DNA from: an uncultured Clostridia bacterium
GTDB lineage: Bacteria; Bacillota; Clostridia; Oscillospirales; Ruminococcaceae
Assembly: GCA_947627005.1 (NCBI GenBank)
Contig: CANQUJ010000002.1
Span: forward strand, 109,748 to 173,747
Length of the DNA stretch: 64,000 nucleotides
Direction of reading: 5' to 3'
Of this stretch, positions 25,890 through 34,280 are shown in pieces. A program made the position numbers and the translations under genes. The notes beneath the pieces are model-generated. The model made no database searches. It had not been told where the DNA came from and saw nothing but the letters and a program-made list of their open reading frames with translations. The first letter of the stretch is position 1. Each line of letters begins with the position of its first letter.

Positions 25890-26762
25890 TTATTTATGCT
25901 CCCATGGCTTAAGCTTAGAGGCTTCGGAGTACATTTCTATGTAGCTTTTGTGCCTCGTCCGGCCGATCTGCCCTTTTTCAACCGCTTCGAGGATCGCGCA
26001 GCCCTGCTCTTTGGTGTGAGAGCAGTCCTGATAGCGGCACTTTCCGGCGTATTTCTCAAACTCCGGGAAACAGAAGAAAAGGCGGTCTTTGAAGATAATG
26101 TCGTATCTGTCGGTCGAAAAAGCGGCGAACCCGGGAGTGTCGGCTATGTATCCCCCGCCGGGAAGGGGGAAGATATCGGTTCGGCGGGTGGTGTTTTTCC
26201 CTCTGCCGAGCTTTCGGCTTATCTCGCCGGTCTCGGCGAAGATATCGGGGCAGAGATTGTTTATCAGCGAAGACTTACCCACGCCGGAATTTCCGACAAG
26301 GGCGGAAAATCTTCCGCAAAGCTCTTTTTTAAGGGGCTCTACCCCCTCGCCGGTAAGGTTGTCTATCGAAAAGACCGGAAAGACCCCGCGATAGACCGAC
26401 ATATACTCCGAAGGGTCGCCTTTATCGGATTTTGTGAATACGATTATCGGAAGAATGTCTTTATACACGGCGACGGCGGTGAATTTGTCGAGATTTAAAA
26501 GGTTCGGCGGCGGCTCGACGGTCGAGCAAACGAACACGAGGCGGTCGAGATTGGCGAGCGGCGGCCTTATTATTTCGTTCTTTCGCGGAAGAAGGCCGGT
26601 TATGATAGGTTCGCCGTCTATAAGCTCGAACTCGGCGACGTCGCCGCAAATCGGGCTTATAGCGCGATTTCTTAATGAGCCGCGAGCGCGGCAGATATAT
26701 ACCTCGCCTTCGCTCACAAGTCTGAAAGAGTCGCCGAAAGAGCTTATTATCACACCGCGCAT
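25890..26762 (-). CDS. rsgA: Ribosome small subunit-dependent GTPase A
   Basis: 290 residues. A circularly permuted GTPase that checks late 30S maturation. N-terminal OB fold (about 1-60), then G4 VFTKSDKGD, G1 LVGNSGVGKSSLINNL, G2-like GRGKNTTRRTDIF and G3 IADTPGF. The C-terminal zinc knuckle is CRYQDCSHTKEQGC. The ATG overlaps the prkC stop by one base. The prpC-prkC-rsgA order is conserved in Firmicutes, linking ribosome assembly to PASTA kinase signalling. Confidence 0.97.
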   Translation of the reverse strand: MRGVIISSFGDSFRLVSEGEVYICRARGSLRNRAISPICGDVAEFELIDGEPIITGLLPRKNEIIRPPLANLDRLVFVCSTVEPPPNLLNLDKFTAVAVYKDILPIIVFTKSDKGDPSEYMSVYRGVFPVFSIDNLTGEGVEPLKKELCGRFSALVGNSGVGKSSLINNLCPDIFAETGEISRKLGRGKNTTRRTDIFPLPGGGYIADTPGFAAFSTDRYDIIFKDRLFFCFPEFEKYAGKCRYQDCSHTKEQGCAILEAVEKGQIGRTRHKSYIEMYSEASKLKPWEHK

Positions 26763-28978
26763 CAGAACATCGCCCAGTTGTCTATGGTCCTGAAGGTAGA
26801 GGCCTGATAGTCGTCGACGGTGTAGGTTCCGTTGTCAAAGTCGACGGTATAGGTCGCGAATCTGATCTGAAGCCCGCCGTATCTGGCGTAAGCGTCAAGG
26901 GTGACGGTCCCGCTGCCGCTTAAGGTGAAGGGATAGCTTCCGCCCGCCCAAAGCGCGGAATCGACGGTTTGCTGCTCGCCGAAGGAATCGCGGGTTCCGG
27001 TATAGGTCATCGAGACGTAGTATTTATTCTTCGCGGTGGAGGGAATGTCGATATAAACGATTACGTTTCTTTCAACCGTCGGCGCGTCGATATCGCCCGG
27101 CTCGTCGCTCGGGGTCGAAGCCCAAGGGTCCTGCCCCCAAGGATAGTATTCGCCCGGGAATCCGGCGTCCGGCTCGTCGTCGACGTTTTCGATCTCTTCG
27201 CCCGAGCCGTCAGAGACGTAGACGGTTATAACGGTGTCGCGCGGAACGCTCGAGCCGCCCTCGATGTTTTGAGAGATGACGAGATCGCGCTCCTCCGAGC
27301 TTGCGGTATACTGAACTTTATACTTAAGGTGGGCGTCTTCTATTTCATACTGCGCGGTGACTACGTCTTTTCCGACGACGTAAGGGACGATGGTGTCTTC
27401 GGTCATCGGGCCGAGGCTTATATAAAGCCTTACGGTAGTCCCCTCTTCGACCTCGCTGCCGGCGATCGGGTCGGTTCTGACCGCATAGTCGGCGGCGATA
27501 TCGTCGTTATCGGTCAACACCTGGCTTACGAAAAGGCCCATATCTTCAAGGGCTTTTGTCGCCGAAGACATATGGTAGTTTTTGACGTCGGGGATAGTCA
27601 CCATTCTCGTGCCCTTGCTGACGGTGACCTTTACCGCGTCGCCGATCTTGACGATTCTGCCCTCGGCCTTTTCCTGCTCGATTATCTGCCCCGCGGGGTA
27701 TTCGCTGTTATATTCTTCGGTCGCAACAAGCTGAATGTCGGTATATTGGGCGCGGGCGTCGTAGAAGTTTAGGCCGATAAGATTCGGCATAACATAGTCG
27801 TTCACCGAGGAGGAAGTGGTCTTAAACGCGCTTAAAATGACGTTCGCGACGAATAATGTCGCCACGATTATGACGGTGCAAGCTACCGCCGCAAGAATCG
27901 GCAGGGCGTAATTGTGCCTAATCTCTATCTCGTCGTCGTCATAGTCTTCGTCGTCGTAATATTCCGGCTCGGCGGGCTTTTCTCTCTCGACCGATTTTGC
28001 CGGGCGCTCTTTTTTATGGGATTTTTCTTTTTTGATCATCGGCAGCGAGGATATCGCCGAGGCGATTTTTTCCTTCGCGCTCGAAGAATTTTCCGCCTTG
28101 CCGTCGGTTCGGCGCTCGGCGCGCTTTTCGGCGTAGCCGAAGGTTATGCTCTGGTCGATTTTAAAAGCTTCGATGTCGCGGATCATACCCGAAGCCGACT
28201 GGTAGCGCTTCATCGGGTCCTTTTCCATCGCGTGGAGGATTATTTCTTCAAGCCCGGGATAGATTTCCGGGGCGATATCGGTCGGCGGGACGGGGGCGTC
28301 GTGCATATGCTTAAGCGCCACCGCGACAGGGGTATCGCCGTTAAACGGCTTGGTCCCGGTGAGCATTTCATACATCATAACGCCGACGGAGTATATGTCG
28401 CTCCGCTCGTCGGTTCGCTGCCCGCCGGCCTGTTCCGGCGAAACATAGTGGACCGAGCCCATAGTCTTTTCGTTGGCGTTGTTTTCAACCTCGCGGCTGA
28501 AGCGGGCTATGCCGAAGTCCATGACCTTTATTGAGCCGTCGGACAAAAGCATCACGTTCTGGGGCTTAATGTCGCGGTGGACTATCCCCCGGTCATGCGC
28601 AAGCTGGAGCGCGCGGAGGATCTGTATGGTAAAGTGAACGCAATCCCGCCACTTAAGCTTGCCCTGCCGCTCGATATATTCTTTAAGGGTTATGCCGTCG
28701 ATATATTCCATGACGATATACTGCATATTGTTCTCGTAGCCGACGTCGTAGATCTTTACGATGTTGGGGTGAGACAAAACGGCTATCGCCTTGCTTTCGT
28801 TGCGAAAGCGGCGAACAAATTCTTCGTTTTCGGAATATTCGCTTTTTAGAATCTTAACGGCGACCACGCGGTTTTCCATTATATCCCGCCCGCGATAAAC
28901 GTTCGCCATTCCGCCGACTCCTATAAGTTCGGTGATCTCGTATCTTCCGTCAAGCTTAAGGCCGATGAAACTGTCCAT
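26762..28978 (-). CDS. prkC: PASTA-domain Ser/Thr protein kinase (PrkC/Stk1 family)
   Basis: 738 residues. The cytoplasmic Hanks-type kinase domain (about 1-275) has glycine loop IGVGGMANVYRG, invariant lysine in VVAVKIL, catalytic HRDIKPQN and MDFGIA. A charged linker (about 290-350) precedes one transmembrane helix (about 355-380). Outside, three PASTA repeats (MPNLIGLNFYDARA, IPDVKNYHMSSATKA, VPYVVGKDVVTAQYE) sense muropeptides or lipid II. A C-terminal Ser/Thr/Gly-rich beta domain of about 130 residues follows that is not PASTA. It controls cell-wall synthesis, growth and spore germination in relatives. It lies between its phosphatase gene and rsgA. Confidence 0.96.
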   Translation of the reverse strand: MDSFIGLKLDGRYEITELIGVGGMANVYRGRDIMENRVVAVKILKSEYSENEEFVRRFRNESKAIAVLSHPNIVKIYDVGYENNMQYIVMEYIDGITLKEYIERQGKLKWRDCVHFTIQILRALQLAHDRGIVHRDIKPQNVMLLSDGSIKVMDFGIARFSREVENNANEKTMGSVHYVSPEQAGGQRTDERSDIYSVGVMMYEMLTGTKPFNGDTPVAVALKHMHDAPVPPTDIAPEIYPGLEEIILHAMEKDPMKRYQSASGMIRDIEAFKIDQSITFGYAEKRAERRTDGKAENSSSAKEKIASAISSLPMIKKEKSHKKERPAKSVEREKPAEPEYYDDEDYDDDEIEIRHNYALPILAAVACTVIIVATLFVANVILSAFKTTSSSVNDYVMPNLIGLNFYDARAQYTDIQLVATEEYNSEYPAGQIIEQEKAEGRIVKIGDAVKVTVSKGTRMVTIPDVKNYHMSSATKALEDMGLFVSQVLTDNDDIAADYAVRTDPIAGSEVEEGTTVRLYISLGPMTEDTIVPYVVGKDVVTAQYEIEDAHLKYKVQYTASSEERDLVISQNIEGGSSVPRDTVITVYVSDGSGEEIENVDDEPDAGFPGEYYPWGQDPWASTPSDEPGDIDAPTVERNVIVYIDIPSTAKNKYYVSMTYTGTRDSFGEQQTVDSALWAGGSYPFTLSGSGTVTLDAYARYGGLQIRFATYTVDFDNGTYTVDDYQASTFRTIDNWAMF

Positions 28979-28996
28979 ATAAACCTCTCCTTCTTG

Positions 28997-29725
28997 TTAA
29001 ATAACTATCATTACAGCGGTAATGTTGTCTTTTCCACCGCAGGAATTTGCGTATTCGATAAGCTCGGCAGCGGTTTTTTCCGGCGGAGACTTGTATATCT
29101 TTGAATAGAGAAAATCGTCGGCGCAGTAGTTGGTAAGGCCGTCGGTGCAGATCAATATGACCGATCCTTTTTCAGCCGAAAGCTCGAAATAGTCGACGTC
29201 CACAGCCGGCTCGACCCCCACCGCGCGGGTTATAACGTTTTTCATCGAATTGTGCTTGGCCTCTTCCTCGTCGATCATTCCGTGCTCTTTAAGGTATTGA
29301 ACAACGGTGTGGTCGCTGGTTATCTGCCTTATTCCGGCGGAATCAAGAATATAGGCCCGAGAGTCGCCAACGCTCGCGATCGAAACGCTGTTTTCGTGAA
29401 CCAGCGCGGCGACGCAGGTTGTTCCCATTCCGCGGCAGGATTCGTCTTCGCTGCCCCGGTCGTAGACAAGGGTGTTGGCGGCGGTCACCGCGGAAATAAG
29501 CATGGATTTTACGGCGCGGGGCTCCATTCCTTCGCGATAGCTTATGCAAAGGCGCTCGTATACGGCGTTAGAGGCGATCTCGCTCGCCACCCCGCCGCCG
29601 TTGGTTCCGCCCATGCCGTCGCAGACGACCGCTATTCCGGTAGAGTCGTCTATGCCGCAGATGCGAAAGCGGTCTTGATTTTCGGTGCGGAGCTTTCCGA
29701 TGTCGGTTTTTCCAACGATAATCAT
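28997..29725 (-). CDS. prpC: PP2C-family Ser/Thr phosphatase (PrpC/Stp)
   Basis: 242 residues. Metal-dependent phosphatase that reverses PrkC phosphorylation. Metal-binding aspartates lie in NQDRFRICG, VVCDGMGGTNGG (Asp-Gly-x-Gly), ICTDGLTNY and GGKDNITAV; the motifs occur in the standard PP2C order. Length is that of the short Stp1 group. It stands directly upstream of prkC, 18 bases apart, and 36 bases after rlmN, so kinase and phosphatase are made together. Confidence 0.96.
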   Translation of the reverse strand: MIIVGKTDIGKLRTENQDRFRICGIDDSTGIAVVCDGMGGTNGGGVASEIASNAVYERLCISYREGMEPRAVKSMLISAVTAANTLVYDRGSEDESCRGMGTTCVAALVHENSVSIASVGDSRAYILDSAGIRQITSDHTVVQYLKEHGMIDEEEAKHNSMKNVITRAVGVEPAVDVDYFELSAEKGSVILICTDGLTNYCADDFLYSKIYKSPPEKTAAELIEYANSCGGKDNITAVMIVI

Positions 29726-29761
29726 TTTCGCTGCTGTCCTCCGATTCCTGTGGTGTATTAT

Positions 29762-30793
29762 TTATTCTTCGTATTCGCGGCGAAGCTGCCCGCATGCGGC
29801 GTTTATATCCGCCCCGAGGGTTCGTCTTACGGTCGCGTTGGCGCCGAGGCCGCAAAGAATTTTGCAAAAGCGCTGCGCCGAGCGGCGGTCCGAGCGGTAG
29901 CTGCGCTCTTTTATCTTGTTTACCGGGATAATGTTTATATGCGAGGGCATCCCCGAGACAAGCCCCGCAAGGGCCTTCGCGTCCTCCTCCGAGTCGTTCT
30001 CGCCCTCGATAAGCGCGTATTCAAAGGATATCCTTCTGCCGGTCTTTGAAAAATAGCTGCGGCAGGCGGCCATAAGCTCGGGTATATGATATCTGCGGTT
30101 TATCGGCATAAGCTTGCTGCGCTTTTCGTCATAGGGGCTGTGGAGCGATATAGAAAGGGTAAGCCCCAAATCGAGCTTTTCAAGGTCGTATATGCGGTCG
30201 ACGAGCCCGCATGTAGAGAGCGAAACGTGCCGAAGGCTCATATTCGTCCCCTCGGGGTTCGAGAGAATCCCGAGGAATTTTACGACGTTGTCGAAATTGT
30301 CGAGCGGTTCGCCGATGCCCATTAAAACGATGCTCGAGACCTTTCTTCCGGTAAGCCTTTCGGTTTCGTAGAGCTGGCCGAGAATTTCGTTCGGGGTCAA
30401 ATTTCGCTTAAATCCCGCGATCGTAGAGGCGCAGAAGCGGCAGCCCATTCGGCAGCCCGCCTGAGTCGAAACGCAGAGCGAATCGCCGTGTTCGTACGAC
30501 ATCAGAACCGTTTCGATGTGGTTGCCATCGCATAGCTCGTATAAAACCTTGACGGTGCCGTCGGTCTTAGACTCTAAAACCCGCGCGGGCTTGAGCCTTT
30601 CAAAAGAAAACTCTTCTGAAAGCTTTTCGCGCAAGGCCGCGGGAAGGTCGGTCATCTCATCGAATCCGCAGACCCGCTTGCGGTGAAGCCATGAATATAT
30701 CTGTGCCGCCCGAAAGGGCTTTTCGCCGAGGGCGGAGACCGCCGATTTAAGGTCATCGAGCGAGAGGGAGAGAATGTCGGTAATACGCGTCAC
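29762..30793 (-). CDS. rlmN: 23S rRNA (adenine(2503)-C(2))-methyltransferase RlmN
   Basis: 343 residues from GTG 30793, which overlaps the rsmB stop (GTGA) and removes an unlikely His/Arg-rich extension. A radical SAM enzyme methylating A2503 of 23S rRNA and A37 of some tRNAs. The 4Fe-4S motif is CRMGCRFC near residue 100, and the conserved C-terminal Cys that forms the methyl-transfer adduct lies in GADINAACGQL. GEPLDNFDNV and SLHSPYDEKR are further family motifs. Part of the fmt-rsmB-rlmN segment typical of Firmicutes. Confidence 0.96.
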   Translation of the reverse strand: MTRITDILSLSLDDLKSAVSALGEKPFRAAQIYSWLHRKRVCGFDEMTDLPAALREKLSEEFSFERLKPARVLESKTDGTVKVLYELCDGNHIETVLMSYEHGDSLCVSTQAGCRMGCRFCASTIAGFKRNLTPNEILGQLYETERLTGRKVSSIVLMGIGEPLDNFDNVVKFLGILSNPEGTNMSLRHVSLSTCGLVDRIYDLEKLDLGLTLSISLHSPYDEKRSKLMPINRRYHIPELMAACRSYFSKTGRRISFEYALIEGENDSEEDAKALAGLVSGMPSHINIIPVNKIKERSYRSDRRSAQRFCKILCGLGANATVRRTLGADINAACGQLRREYEE

Positions 30794-32094
30794 CGCTTTC
30801 GTCTTATTTTTGCGATAAAGAAGCCGTCGCTTCCGTAAATGTCGGGGGTGATGGTGGTCTTCCAATCTGTAAAGCCGATTAGCTTTACAGACTCGTACTC
30901 GGGGTTTTCACTCAAAAATCTTTCGACTATCCCGTCGTTCTCGGCCTTGCGCAGAGTGCAGGTCGAATATATCAATATTCCATCTGAAAGAAGGTATTTT
31001 GCGGAGGTTTTAAGTATTTCGTACTGGATAGAAGGGATGCTTTTGATCTCTTCTTTGGGGCGGTATTTAATCTCGGGCTTCCGCCTTATGACCCCGAGGC
31101 CGGAACAGGGAACATCGCACAAAACGCGGTCGGCGAGGGGGATATCCGGGTTAAACGCCTTGGCGTTATTGACGGCGGCGGTAATTGATTCGAGGCCGAG
31201 CCTTTTCGCGCCGGAGGATATCAGCCTTACGCGGTTGGGGTGAAGGTCGTAGGCCATCACCCTGCCGGAATCTTCCATAAGTTCGGCGGCGGTGAAAGCC
31301 TTTCCGCCCGGAGCGGAACAAAGGTCTAAAACGGTGCTCCCAGGCTTGGGGTCAAGTTCTTTGCAACAGAGCTGGCAGGAGAGGTCCTGTATGTGGAACA
31401 TTCCTTTTTTATAGGCCGAGAGCTGCTCGACAGAGCCGCAGCCCGAAAGCTCGGCGCAGCCGCTTGTAAAGCTGCTAAGCTTTACAGATACGCCGTCCTT
31501 TGAAAGCTCTTCCAGAATGTCTTCAATCCTGAATTTGCAGGTGTTAAGCCTTGCGGTTATCGGGGCGCGGCCGATCGAGCTTTTAAGGATATTCAGAGCC
31601 GCTTCTTCGCCGTAGTCGGCGATAAAAGACGAGACTATCCATTCGGGGCAGGAGTATTCGACTGACAAGTCTTTAAGCTTTACGCCGCTTTTTGGGAGCT
31701 TTTTCCCTCCGCGAATGAAATTTCTTAAAACAGCGTTCACGAACCCGACAGCGGCGGGGTTTTTAAGCCCCTTTGCGAGGGCAGCGCTTTCGTTTACTGC
31801 GGCGCTTTCGGGGACGGAATCCATATATAAAATCTGGTACAAGCCCATTTCGAGGATATTTTTGACTTCCGGCGAAAGCCTGTCCTTCGGGCGGGAGGAG
31901 AGGCCGGAAATTATTGCTTCAAGGGTCAGTCTGCGCTCTAAAACTCCGTAGTATAGTGCGGAGATGAACCGGCGGTCGATATCCCGAAGCTCGGGGTATT
32001 TTTTAAGCGCCGAATCGAGCGCGATGTTTGAATATTCGCCCCCGCGCTCGGTCGATACTAAAAGAGAAAGGCAGATCTCTCTCGGCTGTTTCAT
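30790..32094 (-). CDS. rsmB: 16S rRNA (cytosine(967)-C(5))-methyltransferase RsmB
   Basis: 434 residues. N-terminal NusB-like RNA-binding domain (about 1-130), then a Rossmann methyltransferase domain. SAM site DLCSAPGGKAFTAAEL near 250, and the two catalytic cysteines of RNA m5C enzymes: DVPCSGLGVIRRKPEIKY near 322 and IYSTCTLRKAEND near 378. It is flanked by the yugP-like gene (one base gap) and rlmN (4-base overlap). Confidence 0.96.
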   Translation of the reverse strand: MKQPREICLSLLVSTERGGEYSNIALDSALKKYPELRDIDRRFISALYYGVLERRLTLEAIISGLSSRPKDRLSPEVKNILEMGLYQILYMDSVPESAAVNESAALAKGLKNPAAVGFVNAVLRNFIRGGKKLPKSGVKLKDLSVEYSCPEWIVSSFIADYGEEAALNILKSSIGRAPITARLNTCKFRIEDILEELSKDGVSVKLSSFTSGCAELSGCGSVEQLSAYKKGMFHIQDLSCQLCCKELDPKPGSTVLDLCSAPGGKAFTAAELMEDSGRVMAYDLHPNRVRLISSGAKRLGLESITAAVNNAKAFNPDIPLADRVLCDVPCSGLGVIRRKPEIKYRPKEEIKSIPSIQYEILKTSAKYLLSDGILIYSTCTLRKAENDGIVERFLSENPEYESVKLIGFTDWKTTITPDIYGSDGFFIAKIRRKR

Positions 32095-32095
32095 A

Positions 32096-32794
32096 TCAGT
32101 TTCTTCTCCTGCTGTTGCCGATTATAAGCAAAAGCCGGAAAATCTCGGCTATCGCGGAGACGAGCGCGGCGACGTAGGTCATCGCTGCGGCGGAGAGGAC
32201 CTTTTTGGCGTAGGGCAGCTCGTCGTCTTCAAGAAGGCAATCCGCCCTTAAGGTTTCGAGTGCGCGCTTTGAGGCGTCGAACTCTACCGGCAGGGTAACG
32301 GCCTGGAACAGCGCGATAAGCGAATAGAGCGCGAGGCCGATGAGCGCAAGGGTCGAATTCGAGAAGATCAGCCCGACGAGAAGAAGAATAAACCCGGCTT
32401 TGGAGCCGATGGGGGTTATCGAGACGAGGCCCATTCTAAGCCTTAGCGGGGCGTAGCCGACGGAATGTTGAACCGCGTGGCCACATTCGTGGGCGGCGAC
32501 GCCAATCGCGGCGACGGAGGTTGAATTAAAGGTGCTGTCCGAAAGCGAGAGGGTTTGGTTTGAGGGGTTGTAGTTGTCGGTGAGATTCCCCTTTATATGA
32601 ACGATCTGAACGTTGAAAAGGCCGTTTGCGTCGAGTATTCTTCTTGCGACCTCGGCGCCGGTAAAGCCCCTTGAATTTTCAAACTTTGAATACTTTTTAA
32701 AGGTCGAATTTACCTTTGCCTGCGCGTACAGCGCGAAAATAAGCGCGGGTATCAAGACGATATAGGTGTAGTCGAAATAATAACCGAATGGCAT
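32096..32794 (-). CDS. YugP-type zinc metallopeptidase, membrane bound
   Basis: 232 residues from ATG 32794, nine bases after AAAGGA; the TTG at 32812 lacks a ribosome site. The zinc motif is AAHECGHAVQHSVGYAPL (HExxH) near residue 100. Hydrophobic segments lie at the N-terminus and at about 120-165 and 205-225. It belongs to the neutral zinc metallopeptidase (YugP) family; substrate unknown. It is placed between fmt and rsmB, a location common in Clostridia. Confidence 0.92.
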   Translation of the reverse strand: MPFGYYFDYTYIVLIPALIFALYAQAKVNSTFKKYSKFENSRGFTGAEVARRILDANGLFNVQIVHIKGNLTDNYNPSNQTLSLSDSTFNSTSVAAIGVAAHECGHAVQHSVGYAPLRLRMGLVSITPIGSKAGFILLLVGLIFSNSTLALIGLALYSLIALFQAVTLPVEFDASKRALETLRADCLLEDDELPYAKKVLSAAAMTYVAALVSAIAEIFRLLLIIGNSRRRN

Positions 32795-32812
32795 ATATTT
32801 CATTCCTTTCAA

Positions 32813-33751
32813 TCATTCGGGGCGAAAAATCGCTCCGTTTTTAACAGGCCGGCCGCGAAGAAAATCGGCGGTTGACATTCTCTTCGAGCCCTCGGCCTGA
32901 AGCTCTGTGATTCTGATCGCTCCGCTTCCGCAGGCGACAGTCAAATCGGTTCGATCTATAATCTCTCCTGCAGTCCGGCCGGTCGACTTTTCGGAAACCA
33001 CCTCGGCGCGGTAGAACTTAAGCTTTTTGCCCTCTAAAACCGCAGTAGCGCAGGGGCGATCCGAAAGGCCGTTTATGTGGTTGCGGACTTCTTTCGCCGA
33101 GAGGGAAAAATCTGTCGGGGACATATCTTTGTTTATCATCGGGGCGAAGGTCGCGGCGGAATTATCCTGCGGGATCGGGGTTATCTCTCCCCTCTCGATC
33201 CCGCCGAGAGTTTTCACCAAAAGCTCGGCCCCGATATGCGAAAGCCTTTCGTAAAGCTCGGAGGAAGTCTCGTTTTTCCCGACCTTTACCGCCTCTTGAA
33301 GCAGGATATCCCCGGCGTCCATCTCTTCGGCCATAAGCATAGTCGTGACCCCGCCGTATTCCTCGCCGTTCAAAACGGTTCGCTGGATCGGCGCGGCGCC
33401 GCGATATTTCGGCAAAAGCGAGCCGTGGACGTTTATGCAGCCGAATTTCGGGATAGAAAGTATTTCGGGCGGCAGAATCTTGCCGTAGGCGACGACCACT
33501 ATGCAGTCGGGCTCAAGGCTTTTTATGAGCGGGGCGACGGTCTCGACCTCTTTTTTTAAAGACGCGGGCTGATATACCGGGATTCCGCGCTCGAGCGCAA
33601 GCTCTTTTATCGGGGAGGGAACAAGCTTCATTCCCCTGCCCCTCGGCTTGTCCGTTTGGGTGAACGCCGCCGAAACGCAGTGCCCCGAGTCGAGTAGAGC
33701 TTTTAAAGAGGGCGCGGCGAAGTCTGGCGTTCCCATAAAGACTATATTCAT
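32813..33751 (-). CDS. fmt: Methionyl-tRNA formyltransferase
   Basis: 312 residues. Transfers a formyl group from 10-formyl-THF to Met-tRNA-fMet for translation initiation. N-terminal formyltransferase fold: IVFMGTPDFAAPSL at the start, QTDKPRGRGMKLVPSPIKELA, and the active-site motif NVHGSLLPKYRGAAPIQ near residue 108 (Asn, His) with the later Asp in MDAGDILLQ. The C-terminal domain (about 205-312) binds tRNA. It follows def, the deformylase that removes the group later. Confidence 0.97.
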   Translation of the reverse strand: MNIVFMGTPDFAAPSLKALLDSGHCVSAAFTQTDKPRGRGMKLVPSPIKELALERGIPVYQPASLKKEVETVAPLIKSLEPDCIVVVAYGKILPPEILSIPKFGCINVHGSLLPKYRGAAPIQRTVLNGEEYGGVTTMLMAEEMDAGDILLQEAVKVGKNETSSELYERLSHIGAELLVKTLGGIERGEITPIPQDNSAATFAPMINKDMSPTDFSLSAKEVRNHINGLSDRPCATAVLEGKKLKFYRAEVVSEKSTGRTAGEIIDRTDLTVACGSGAIRITELQAEGSKRMSTADFLRGRPVKNGAIFRPE

Positions 33752-33780
33752 ATAATATCAGGCTTTCTTATAAATTATTC

Positions 33781-34257
33781 TCAATCGGCCTCTTTCGGGT
33801 CGTAGGGTTCTTCGATATTCTGGGGCAAAACCCTGCCGTCGAGGTGGTCTAACTCGTGGCATACCGCGCGGGCGAAGAGATCGGAGACCTCTTTTTCGTA
33901 GAAGTTTCCGCTGCGGTCCTGCGCGCGGAATTTAACCGTCTTCGGCCGGGTGACGTATCCGTAAAGCTCGGGGAACGAGAGGCAGCCCTCGGTTCCGTAT
34001 TGGGTCTCTTCGGATTTTTCGATGATCTCGGGGTTCACAAGCTCGATAAGGCCGGACCTGTCCCCCGAGACGTCTATAACAACGACCCTGCGGATAATTC
34101 CGACCTGCGGCGCGGCAAGGCCGAGGCCGTCGGCGCGATACATCGTTTCGGCCATATCGTCTAAAAGCTCGGCAAGGCGAGAGTCGAATTTATCGACCGG
34201 CTTGCATTTTTTAAGAAGAACCGGGTCGCCGTCGGTGACTATGTTTCTAAGTGCCAT
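33781..34257 (-). CDS. def: Peptide deformylase
   Basis: 158 residues from ATG 34257, after AAAGGA; the longer start at 34284 would overlap priA. Removes the formyl group from nascent N-termini. The three family motifs are present: GLGLAAPQVG, EGCLSFP (metal Cys) and HELDHLDG (two metal His and catalytic Glu). Works with Fmt, encoded 29 bases downstream. Confidence 0.97.
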   Translation of the reverse strand: MALRNIVTDGDPVLLKKCKPVDKFDSRLAELLDDMAETMYRADGLGLAAPQVGIIRRVVVIDVSGDRSGLIELVNPEIIEKSEETQYGTEGCLSFPELYGYVTRPKTVKFRAQDRSGNFYEKEVSDLFARAVCHELDHLDGRVLPQNIEEPYDPKEAD

Positions 34258-34280
34258 ATATTTACATATCCTTTCAGAAA